Shown here: piece after piece, positions 57,287 through 64,000 of the stretch | Numbering within the stretch: the stretch's first letter is position 1 | How the letters are laid out: each line of letters begins with the position of its first letter | Notes under the pieces: model-generated | Databases searched by the model: none | Told to the model about the DNA's origin: nothing | The model's input: only the letters and a program-made list of their open reading frames with translations | Program-made: the position numbers and the translations under genes | DNA from: CAVSEK01 sp963726975 | GTDB taxonomy: Bacteria > Actinomycetota > Actinomycetes > Mycobacteriales > SCTD01 | Assembly: GCA_963726975.1 (NCBI GenBank) | Contig: CAVSEK010000013.1 | Span: 682,001 to 746,000, forward strand | Length of the DNA stretch: 64,000 bases | Direction of reading: 5' to 3'

Positions 57287-59476
57287 TCAGCCGCCCGGCT
57301 GCAGCGTCCCGTTGACCTCCAGGGCGTACCCGGCGTACTGCTGGACCTGCCCGGTCGGCTCGTCGTAGGCGACGGTCGCCACGACCAGCGGGAAGCCGCG
57401 CAGCGCCTCGAGCTGCGCCGCGCTCGCCGAGAAGGAGGTGCGCCCGTCGAAGACCTCGACGTGGGCGCGGTGCCCGGCCTTGTCCAGGCCGACGAGGCGC
57501 ACGTGCCAGTTGTGCACCTCGGTCGCCCGCCACTGCGTCGGGCTCTTGAACGGCGCCAGCGACGAGCCGTCGCTGACCCGCGTGCCGCCGACCCGCACGT
57601 CGTCGACGTACCAGCCGCCGTCGTTGACGCCGCCGTCGCTGACGTAGCGGAAGCCCAGGAGCACGGTCTGGCCGGCGTACGCCGACAGGTCGAACGTCTG
57701 GGTCGCGAAGGCCGCCGCGTCGCCGTTCAGCGCCGGGCCCAGCGGGGCGTCGACGGTGTTGCCGTTCGCCAGCGGCGTGTACGTGCGGCCGCCGTCGGTG
57801 GAGACCACGGTGTAGGCGTAGTCGTAGCCCTCCTCGGCGAGGTGCCGCTCGGTGTAGGTCAGGGTCGGCGAGCCGGCCGGGACCGTCACCCTCGTGACGG
57901 CGGCGGAGTCCAGGTTGCTCTCGTTGCCGGAGAACAGCGTGGCGTTGCCGGCCCGACCCGGGGCGCTGGTCGTCGTGGTCCAGCGCAGCGGGAGCGCCGG
58001 GAGGGTCTGCGCGCCGGTGAAGGCGACCGACCGGAGCTGGTCGCCGCGCAGGAAGCCGCCACCGCTGCCGCGCAGCGCGACGTAGTCGGCGCCGTTGGGC
58101 GCCGCGCCCGGCTTCGCGTACGCCGTCGGGTTGAGCAGGTTGACCGTGGAGTTGAGCTCGCCGACGGTGACGGCCTCCTTGGTGACCGCCCCCGTGACCG
58201 TGCCGCCGGGGGTGCCGACGAAGCGGTCCACGAGGTTGGTCGTCTGGTAGTCGTGCAGCACCTGCGCGGCGCGGGTGTAGTCGCCGAACCGGTTGAGCTG
58301 CGCCTGCACGCTGTCCAGGCCCTGGCGCTTGCCGTCGCGGTGCAGGGCCGAGATGAGGTCCAGCCCGTAGTGGTCGGCGAGGTAGAGCTGGAAGGACCAG
58401 GCGTTGCCGTAGTCGGCCAGGATCTGCGCCCCGCTGCCCTCGTCGCCCCACAGCGTCAGGGAGTTCTGCGGTCCGCCGCAGTCGCGCGGGTTGGGGTTGT
58501 ACGGCGTCTTCACCGTGCCGAAGCCCAGGAAGCACTGCAGGTTGCCGTCGTTGCCGGGCTGCGACACGGTCGCGCGGGCGTTGCCGTAGCCCGTGAGGGT
58601 CGTGGCGTAGTCCGACAGGCCCTCGTTGATGAAGTTGACCTCGTTGGGGTCCTGGTAGTACTCGAGCAGGTGCTGGTACTCGTGGGCGAAGGTGCCTTCG
58701 TACAGCCGCGGGCGGGCCGGCCGGCTCGAGCAGATGTCGTCCGTGGGCTCGTCGCGCGGGTCGGCCCCGGTGCGGTGCAGCCAGTCGAACGCGTCGATCG
58801 TCATGACGTTGCGGTCGACGTACTCGTTGAGCGCGGAGAAGAAGAACCCGGCGATGTAGCTGCGGTTGTTCTGGAAGTCGTAGAAGTTGGCGTCCCGGAC
58901 GTTGTCGACGAGCGTGACGATCTTGTCGCCGGCACCGCCGAAGTCGCCGTCGAGGAGCGCGCCCGAGCCGTCCCGCGCCGGGGGCGTGCTGAAGGCCCGC
59001 GACTCCTTCGGGAACATGTTGGTGTCGAACTCGCGGGCCAGCGCCTTCGCCTGCGCGGTCGTCACCGTCGTCGTGCCGGGGGTGTCGTTGCGGCAGTCGC
59101 CCTCGGGGAACCGGGTGCCGCGGCTGACGTCGTCCACGTCGCTGGCGACCCAGACCTCGATCTTGTCGCCGACGGCCTTGAGCGTGAACTGCTTGAAGTA
59201 GAGCCGGCCGTTGAAGTCGTCCAGCGCGATCCAGTCGCGCTTGGTCCCCACGGCCGGGGTCGTCCCGGCCGCGGCGCGGACCCCGGGTGCCCGGGCCGCC
59301 GAGGCCTGCAGCTCGGCGTCGGGGGTGAAGGTCTTCTTGGGGTCCAGGTGGCGGACGTCGGACGGCGTCGCGGCCGGCGCGGGTGGCGCCGCGGCCGCCG
59401 CGGCACCGGGCGCGGCCAGACCTGCGGCGGCCACCGCGGCGACGGCGCCGAGGGCGAGTGCCCTGCGAGCGTGCAT
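57287..59476 (-). CDS. Secreted zinc metalloprotease, immune-inhibitor-A-like
   Basis: A 729-residue preproprotein. Signal peptide RRALALGAVAAVAAAGLAAP (Ala-rich cleavage region). The catalytic site is GTFAHEYQHLLEYYQDPNEV (HExxH, with Tyr-Gln), and the downstream INEGLSDYATTLTG supplies a likely third ligand Glu, a gluzincin-like layout. Two cysteine-containing loops (DDICSSRPARPRL, LQCFLGFGTV) and the C-terminal beta-sandwich (SAYAGQTVLLGFRYVSDGG, GGWYVDDVRVGG) resemble immune inhibitor A and its MAM-like domain. GAGAGGA lies just before ATG 59476; an upstream in-frame start (59533) would precede the signal peptide. It is probably an extracellular nutrient or maturation protease. Confidence 0.82.
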   Translation of the reverse strand: MHARRALALGAVAAVAAAGLAAPGAAAAAAPPAPAATPSDVRHLDPKKTFTPDAELQASAARAPGVRAAAGTTPAVGTKRDWIALDDFNGRLYFKQFTLKAVGDKIEVWVASDVDDVSRGTRFPEGDCRNDTPGTTTVTTAQAKALAREFDTNMFPKESRAFSTPPARDGSGALLDGDFGGAGDKIVTLVDNVRDANFYDFQNNRSYIAGFFFSALNEYVDRNVMTIDAFDWLHRTGADPRDEPTDDICSSRPARPRLYEGTFAHEYQHLLEYYQDPNEVNFINEGLSDYATTLTGYGNARATVSQPGNDGNLQCFLGFGTVKTPYNPNPRDCGGPQNSLTLWGDEGSGAQILADYGNAWSFQLYLADHYGLDLISALHRDGKRQGLDSVQAQLNRFGDYTRAAQVLHDYQTTNLVDRFVGTPGGTVTGAVTKEAVTVGELNSTVNLLNPTAYAKPGAAPNGADYVALRGSGGGFLRGDQLRSVAFTGAQTLPALPLRWTTTTSAPGRAGNATLFSGNESNLDSAAVTRVTVPAGSPTLTYTERHLAEEGYDYAYTVVSTDGGRTYTPLANGNTVDAPLGPALNGDAAAFATQTFDLSAYAGQTVLLGFRYVSDGGVNDGGWYVDDVRVGGTRVSDGSSLAPFKSPTQWRATEVHNWHVRLVGLDKAGHRAHVEVFDGRTSFSASAAQLEALRGFPLVVATVAYDEPTGQVQQYAGYALEVNGTLQPGG

Positions 59477-59613
59477 GGAGATCCTCTCGGGGACGGGACC
59501 GACGGCGCCTCCGTACAGACGCCGTTCAGGCACCGCTTCCTAACGCAGCACCGGGTCCGACCACGCAGGGTGAGCATGACGGTCCTGTGACACCGCGGAA
59601 CGTGATCTGTCGC

Positions 59614-60738
59614 TCACTGCGCGTCGCGGACCGGCGGGCGGCGCGGGCGCGGCGGGGTGCGGTCGCGGTCGGCGTCGGCGGCCGCCCGGCGCTTGGCCTC
59701 CGCCTCGGCGCGCTTCTCCGCCGCCGGCCCGGCCACGCTCGGCCGCGAGCGGAGCGGCTCGCCCTCCATCTTGGGGAACTGCGGCGGGTAGGGCGCCTCG
59801 CCCTCGCCCTGCCGGTCGTACAGCTCGAGCAGCGGCGAGAGGTCGTGGTGCACGTCGTCGATGCCGGCGTGCACGTCGCCGAGCCGCGCGAAGCGCTCGC
59901 GCACCGTCCAGATGTCGAAGTCCTCGATCTCGCACACCGGCACCTCGTCCCAGGTGACCGGCGCGCTCACCGTCGCGGTCGGGCGGGCCCGCACGCTGTA
60001 GGCGCTGGCGATCGTCTGGTCTCGTGCCATCCGGTTGTAGTCGAGGAAGACCCGCTCGCCGCGCTCCTCCTTCCACCAGCGCGCCGTCGCGAGCTCCGGC
60101 CGCCGCCGCTCGACCTCGCGGCCGACCGCCAGAGCGGCGTGCCGCACCTGCGTGAAGGTCCAGTCCGGCCGCACCCGCAGGTAGACGTGCATCCCCTTGC
60201 TGCCGCTGGTCTTGGCGTACGAGACGTAGCCCAGCTCGTCGTAGAGCGCCTTGACCTCCAGCGCGACCTCCTGGACGTCCTCCCACGTCGTCCCGGGCAT
60301 GGGGTCGAGGTCGATCCGCAGCTCGTCGGGGCTCTCGACGTCGCCGCGCCGCGACGGCCAGGGGTGGAAGTCCAGGCACCCCGAGTTGGCCGCCCAGGCC
60401 ACGTGCGCGACGTCCACCGGGCAGAGCTCAGCGGCGCTGCGCCCGCTCGGGAACGACACCGTCACCGTCTCCAGCCACGGCGGCCGGTTGTCGGGCACCC
60501 GCTTCTGGTAGATCGCCGGCGTGTCCGCCCCGCCCGGGTGCCGCTTGAGCACGGTCGGGCGCTCGCGCAGCGCCCGCACGACGCCGTCGCCGACGGCCAG
60601 GTAGTACTCGACGAGGTCGAGCTTGCGGCCCCGGCCGTCCGGCAGCCCCGAGAAGTACGTCTTCTCGGGGTTGGTCACCTTGACCACCCGCTCGCCGGCG
60701 GGGGTGTCGACCGTCAGCTCGACGAAGGGGCTGGCCAC
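59614..60738 (-). CDS. LigD-type polymerase/primase domain protein (NHEJ), stand-alone
   Basis: A 374-residue archaeo-eukaryotic-primase polymerase. KVTNPEKTYFSGLPDGRGRK, VEYYLAVGDGVVRALRERPT and LKRHPGGADTPAIYQKRVP begin it. The catalytic aspartates are in PDELRIDLDPMPGTTWEDVQ (D-x-D), followed by YVSYAKTSGSKGMHVYLRVR (the SGxKGxH motif) and VFLDYNRMARDQTIASAYSV. A basic low-complexity tail ends it. It has no ligase or phosphoesterase domain and probably fills ends in NHEJ together with a separate ligase. GTG start at 60738. No Ku gene is in the window. Confidence 0.9.
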   Translation of the reverse strand: MASPFVELTVDTPAGERVVKVTNPEKTYFSGLPDGRGRKLDLVEYYLAVGDGVVRALRERPTVLKRHPGGADTPAIYQKRVPDNRPPWLETVTVSFPSGRSAAELCPVDVAHVAWAANSGCLDFHPWPSRRGDVESPDELRIDLDPMPGTTWEDVQEVALEVKALYDELGYVSYAKTSGSKGMHVYLRVRPDWTFTQVRHAALAVGREVERRRPELATARWWKEERGERVFLDYNRMARDQTIASAYSVRARPTATVSAPVTWDEVPVCEIEDFDIWTVRERFARLGDVHAGIDDVHHDLSPLLELYDRQGEGEAPYPPQFPKMEGEPLRSRPSVAGPAAEKRAEAEAKRRAAADADRDRTPPRPRRPPVRDAQ

Positions 60739-60820
60739 GGCCGGACGCTACCGCCGCGGAATCGCCGGGCCCCGCGCGTTGCTGTGACCGGTGTGCTTCG
60801 GACGACGGAGAGGACCCGGT

Positions 60821-61237
60821 GTGGACAGCACCCGCGAGTACCCGGTGAGCAAGACCGAGGAGCAGTGGAGGGCCGAGCTCAGCCCCCAGGAGTACCAGGT
60901 GCTGCGCCAGGCGGGCACCGAGCGGCCCTTCACCGGCGAGTACAACGACACCAGGGCCGAGGGCGTCTACTCCTGCCGGGCCTGCGGGCACGAGCTCTTC
61001 CGGTCCGACACCAAGTTCGACAGCCACTGCGGCTGGCCGAGCTTCTGGGCGCCGAGCGACGGCGGCAACGTCGAGCTCCTCGAGGACCGGTCGCTGGGCA
61101 TGCGCCGCGTCGAGGTGCGCTGCGCGCACTGCGGCAGCCACCTGGGGCACGTCTTCGACGACGCTCCGCAGACACCGACCGGCGACCGCTACTGCATGAA
61201 CAGCGTCAGCCTGCGGCTGGGACCGGCCACCGGCTGA
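60821..61237 (+). CDS. msrB: Peptide-methionine (R)-S-oxide reductase
   Basis: A 138-residue MsrB reducing methionine-R-sulfoxide in proteins. The zinc-binding pairs are VYSCRACGHELFRSDTKFDS and VRCAHCGSHLGHVFDDAPQ. HCGWPSFWAPSDGGNVELLE and the catalytic RYCMNSVSLRLGP complete the active site. GGAGAGGA (60807-60814) sets the GTG at 60821 over the upstream alternative. Neighbours are a NHEJ polymerase and an unknown membrane protein, with no obvious functional link. Confidence 0.93.
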   Translation: MDSTREYPVSKTEEQWRAELSPQEYQVLRQAGTERPFTGEYNDTRAEGVYSCRACGHELFRSDTKFDSHCGWPSFWAPSDGGNVELLEDRSLGMRRVEVRCAHCGSHLGHVFDDAPQTPTGDRYCMNSVSLRLGPATG

Positions 61238-61274
61238 CCCTCGACAGGTCGGCGCCGGTGCGCTTGTCTGCGGT

Positions 61275-62027
61275 GTGCCTGATCCGGGAGCGGCCCGCAC
61301 CCGGCTCGGTCTCGCTCTGAGCGGAGCGCTGCTGCTGGCCGTCGGGGTCGTGGCGGTGTTCGTCTCCGACAACGGGGCGGGGACCGCGGCGCTCGTGGCG
61401 GCCGGGTCGGCCCTGGTGGCGCTCGGCGCCTTCGGGGACCGCGTGGAGAGCATCGAGGGCGGCGGCGTCGCCCTCCGGCTCCAGCGCGAGGCGGAGTCCA
61501 CGCTGCAGGCCGCCGAGGCGGCCGACGAGCAGGGCCTGCACGACGCCGCGTCGGAGCTCCGGCAGCGCGCCGGCCGGCTGGTCGAGGCAGCCCGGGCGCT
61601 CGCCTCCCGCTACGAGTCGGTCCGCGCCGAGCAGGCCTCGAGCTGGCAGCGCACCGCGGAGCTCCAGCGGCTGGTCGACCAGGCCCGGGGCATGGCCCGC
61701 GTGGCCACGAGCAGCGCCGACGTGGCGGAGCTGTTCGGCACGGGCACCGACGGCAACCGCGTGTCCGCGATCGGCATCATGCAGGCCGACGCCGGGCTGG
61801 CCGACACCGCGGCGCTCGTCGAGGCCGTCGTCCGTCCCCGCTCGGCCTTCGAGCAGTTCCACGCCCTGCGCGCCGTGGAGACCGCGGCCGCAGCAGGCCC
61901 GCCCGTCGAGCGCGCCGAGGCGCTGCGGAGCGCGGTGCTGGCCGCGCTCGAGGGCGGTCAGCTGGGTGCGCCCGACTCGGACCGGGTCCGGCTCGCCCAG
62001 CGCGTCCTCGCGATGCTGCCCGGGTGA
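61275..62027 (+). CDS. Hypothetical protein with two N-terminal membrane helices and coiled-coil-like region
   Basis: A 250-residue protein. Two hydrophobic segments (LGLALSGALLLAVGVVAVFV and GTAALVAAGSALVALGAFG) are followed by a long Ala/Glu/Arg-rich helical region (SIEGGGVALRLQREAESTLQ, RAGRLVEAARALASRYESVR) that could form a coiled coil, then a compact segment FGTGTDGNRVSAIGIMQADA and RSAFEQFHALRAVETA. No family was recognised. GTG start 37 bases after msrB. The stop lies inside a short tandem repeat. Confidence 0.55.
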   Translation: MPDPGAARTRLGLALSGALLLAVGVVAVFVSDNGAGTAALVAAGSALVALGAFGDRVESIEGGGVALRLQREAESTLQAAEAADEQGLHDAASELRQRAGRLVEAARALASRYESVRAEQASSWQRTAELQRLVDQARGMARVATSSADVAELFGTGTDGNRVSAIGIMQADAGLADTAALVEAVVRPRSAFEQFHALRAVETAAAAGPPVERAEALRSAVLAALEGGQLGAPDSDRVRLAQRVLAMLPG

Positions 62028-62054
62028 GCTGCCCGGGTCGAGCTGCCCGGGTGA
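62015..62054. repeat. Three tandem copies of GCTGCCCGGGTGA-type unit
   Basis: Copies at 62015-62027, 62028-62041 (with one extra C) and 62042-62054. The first contains the stop codon of the upstream gene; all lie within the junction with the convergent chdC gene. Confidence 0.75.
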
Positions 62055-62055
62055 G

Positions 62056-62760
62056 CTACGGCAGCCCGGCGACCACGTCGGCGACGCTCTTGCGCACCCC
62101 GCTGTAGAACGGCGTCTCGAGCTTGGTGTGCAGGCGCGCCCGGCTCGTGCGCAGCGCCCGCAGGCAGTCGGTGATCCGGTGCATCTCGTCGGCCTCGAAG
62201 GCCAGCAGCCACTCGTAGTCGCCGAGCCCGAACGCCGCGACCGTGTTGGCGCGCACGTCCTCGTACTCCCGGCCCATGATCCCGTGCTCGCTGAGCATGC
62301 CCTTGCGCTCGTAGTCGGGCAGCAGGTACCACTCCAGCGAACGGTTGAAGGGGTAGACGCAGACGTACTTGCGGGGGTCCTCGCGCCGGACGTACGCCGG
62401 GATGTGGTTGCGGTTGAACTCCGCCGGCCGGTGGATCCCGACGCTGGACCAGACCGGTGCGAGGTGCCGGCCCAGGCCGGTCTGGCGGAACCGGTTGTAG
62501 GTGTCCTGGAGCACGTCGACGTCGGGGCAGGTCCACCACACGAGCAGCTCGGCGTCGCCCTTGAACCCCGCCACGTCGTAGGTGCCGCGGGTGTAGACGT
62601 CCTTCTGCAGCGCGGCGTCGAGGAACGACTGCGCCTCCTCGGCCAGTGACGAGCGGTCCTCCGGCAGCGGCGCCGTGGCCGTGAAGACGGCGTACATCGT
62701 GTAGAGCAGCTGGTCGTTGAGCTCGCGGGCCTTGGCCGCCTCAGGCCGGGTCTCGGTCAT
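62056..62760 (-). CDS. chdC: Coproheme decarboxylase (HemQ/ChdC, chlorite dismutase family)
   Basis: A 234-residue enzyme converting coproheme to haem b in the coproporphyrin-dependent pathway of Gram-positives. YTMYAVFTATAPLPEDRSSL and GFKGDAELLVWWTCPDVDVL are typical of the family, the radical-forming Tyr is in YVCVYPFNRSLEWYLLP, and the proximal His in MLSEHGIMGREYEDVRANTV. The C-terminal GDYEWLLAFEADEMHRITDC is also conserved. The gene overlaps the upstream oxidase gene by 4 nt (ATGA), forming a haem operon. Confidence 0.93.
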   Translation of the reverse strand: MTETRPEAAKARELNDQLLYTMYAVFTATAPLPEDRSSLAEEAQSFLDAALQKDVYTRGTYDVAGFKGDAELLVWWTCPDVDVLQDTYNRFRQTGLGRHLAPVWSSVGIHRPAEFNRNHIPAYVRREDPRKYVCVYPFNRSLEWYLLPDYERKGMLSEHGIMGREYEDVRANTVAAFGLGDYEWLLAFEADEMHRITDCLRALRTSRARLHTKLETPFYSGVRKSVADVVAGLP

Positions 62761-64000
62761 GCCCCCATTGTGCGCTCAGGGCGGTCGCGTGCCGCCTCGC
62801 GGCCGCTGCGGGCGACCGCCGGCACCCCCACCCCGTCGTACGCCGCGCCCGCGACCGCGAGGCCCGGGTGCCGCGCGACGGCGGCGCGCAGCCGGCGGAC
62901 CAGGTCGAGGTGGCCGACGGCGTACTGCGGCAGCCCGCCGCCCCAGCGCACGACGCGGCTGTCGACGAGGCGCGGCACCGGGCCGACGGCCTCCTGCAGC
63001 TCGCGCAGCACCACGTCCACCAGCTCGTCGTCGTCGCGCTGCAGGACAGCGGCCTCGCCCTAGCGCCCGACGCTGGCCCGCACGACGGCGCGGTCCTGCC
63101 GGGTAGTGCGCCCACTTGCGGCTGGTGAAGGTGACCGCCTTGGTCGTGCGCCCGTCGACCGCCGGGACGAGGTAGCCGCTGCCCCGGCCCGGTGTCGGCC
63201 CGTCGAGCACCAGCGTGACGATCGCGACCGAGGCGTACTCGAGCGAGGCCAGCTCCTGCGTGGGCACGAGGTCCGCGAGCAGCCGCGCGGCCGGGGCGGC
63301 CGGCACGGCGAGCACCACCGCGTCGACGTCGAGGTGCTCCGGCGCGGGAGCGGCGCCGAGCTCGAGCCGCCACCCGTCCGGCGTGCGGCGCAGCCCGCGC
63401 ACGGTCGACGACAGCCGCACCTGCGCGCCGCTGGCCCGAGCGACGGCCGCCGGCAGCCGGCCGAGGCCGCCGGGGAGCCCGCGGAAGACCGGACCGGTGT
63501 ACGGCGTCGCCGCGCTGCGGGCCTGCCGGGTGGCGAGCAGCAGGCTGCGGGAGGCGGCGGCCGGGGCCCGCAGCTGGGGGAGGGTCGCGTGCAGGCTCAG
63601 CCGGTCGGCACGCCCCGCGTACACCCCGCCGAGCAGCGGGTCGACGAGGCGGTCGACGACCTCCCGGCCGAGCCGGCGGGCGACCAGGTCGCCGACGCTC
63701 ACGTCCTCGCTCGACCGGGCGGCCGGGCAGCACGAGGTCGAGCGGCACCCGGGCCAGGCCGGCGGGGCTGAGCACCTCGCTGCGGGCCAGCGCCGCCAGG
63801 TCGCCGGGCACGCCCAGCAGGGTGCCGGTCGGCAGCGGTCGCAGGACCCCGCGCGTCCACAGCAACGCCTGCCCCGCCGCCGGGCTGACCAGGTCGTCGC
63901 CGAGGCCGGCGTCGGTCGGCGAGGCCGCACGCCGTCCGGCACGCGCGCGAGCATGGCGTCGGCGCCCTCGTCGACCGGCAGGCCGCCCACCTCGCTGACC
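62757..64000 (-). pseudogene. hemY: Protoporphyrinogen/coproporphyrinogen oxidase, frame-disrupted and truncated by the window edge
   Basis: The FAD-dependent HemY/CgoX oxidase is missing its N-terminal FAD fold, which lies outside the window. Visible parts are VGGLPVDEGADAMLARVPDG, LVSPAAGQALLWTRGVLRPL-like residues, VGDLVARRLGREVVDRLVDP, LLGGVYAGRADRLSLHATLP and YTGPVFRGLPGGLGRLPAAV; VDAVVLAVPAAPAARLL and TKAVTFTSRKWAHYP follow. The C-terminus RVVRWGGGLPQYAVGHLDLV and GVGVPAVARSGREAA reads in another frame. Breaks are near 63095, 63722 and 63930, plus an amber codon (63062-63060) where relatives have Tyr or His. It oxidises coproporphyrinogen or protoporphyrinogen IX ahead of ferrochelatase and ChdC. 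Confidence 0.82.

Noticed and set aside
63060..63062. Pyrrolysine or other recoding at the amber codon in the haem oxidase gene
   Set aside because: It sits beside a clear frame error, relatives have an ordinary residue there, and no recoding signal is visible.

Overview
The window is chromosomal DNA from a very high-GC actinomycete. Indicators are the tRNA Gly-Cys-Val cluster, an SsgA-like sporulation/division protein, the GlgX-TreY-TreZ trehalose route, a coproporphyrin-type haem pair (HemY-like oxidase plus ChdC), GTG starts with stop/start overlaps, and recurring TAnnnT -10 boxes 6-8 nt before start codons (leaderless transcripts). No phage, IS element or CRISPR array was seen, and no gene-free stretch exceeds about 300 bases.

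Layout. 1-3.8 kb: partial ECF sigma factor, SsgA-like gene, three tRNAs, an EAL-DICT signalling protein and a glycerophosphodiesterase. 3.8-13.9 kb: a YczE-type membrane protein and a TetR regulator diverging from a leucine/acetoacetate catabolic operon (accD1-accA1-hmgL-acd-scoA-scoB-crotonase) that supplies every step from isovaleryl-CoA to acetoacetyl-CoA and ends next to a second TetR gene. 13.9-21.4 kb: a release-factor-like (baeRF) protein coupled to glgX-treY-treZ, which convert glycogen to trehalose. 21.4-30.8 kb: a polyketide-cyclase-like protein, an epimerase, a UDP-galactopyranose-mutase-like flavoenzyme, three polytopic GT-C glycosyltransferases and two lipoproteins. 30.8-36.3 kb: a coupled glycosyltransferase / methyltransferase / molybdopterin oxidoreductase / membrane protein set, a GT2 enzyme and a sugar epimerase. 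36.3-38.2 kb: PRC-barrel protein and M18 aminopeptidase. 38.2-40.1 kb: a two-gene operon of a thioredoxin-domain protein and a UGSC-family selenoprotein. 40.2-47.6 kb: F420-type oxidoreductase, ZapE, potassium channel, phosphotransferase, deaminase-like protein, DoxX protein and a GT4-GT9 glycosyltransferase. 47.7-59.5 kb: secreted subtilase, methyltransferase, LigC-type ligase, ABC-F ATPase, TesB thioesterase, MaoC protein, MscS channel and a secreted metalloprotease. 59.6-64 kb: LigD-type polymerase/primase, MsrB, an unknown membrane protein, ChdC and a HemY-like oxidase running off the window.

The most notable item is the selenoprotein at 38214-38726 (minus). An ordinary reading splits it at a TGA, but the protein continues in frame as Ala-Asp-U-Gly-Ser-Cys-Thr-Ser-Cys and a perfect 8-bp hairpin begins 3 nt after the TGA. 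The gene overlaps by 4 nt an upstream gene encoding a CPTC thioredoxin-like domain, which suggests a dedicated redox pair.

Many genes in limited patches (about 0.7, 3.5-5.3, 10.9-13.6, 16.3-19.2, 40.6-41.1, 43.7-47.5, 53.2-55.9 and 63.1-63.9 kb) carry single extra G/C bases or 2-base losses that break otherwise conserved frames. Other stretches of many kilobases are clean. These are read as probable sequence/assembly errors rather than gene decay. The spans given for those genes are the reconstructed full extents.
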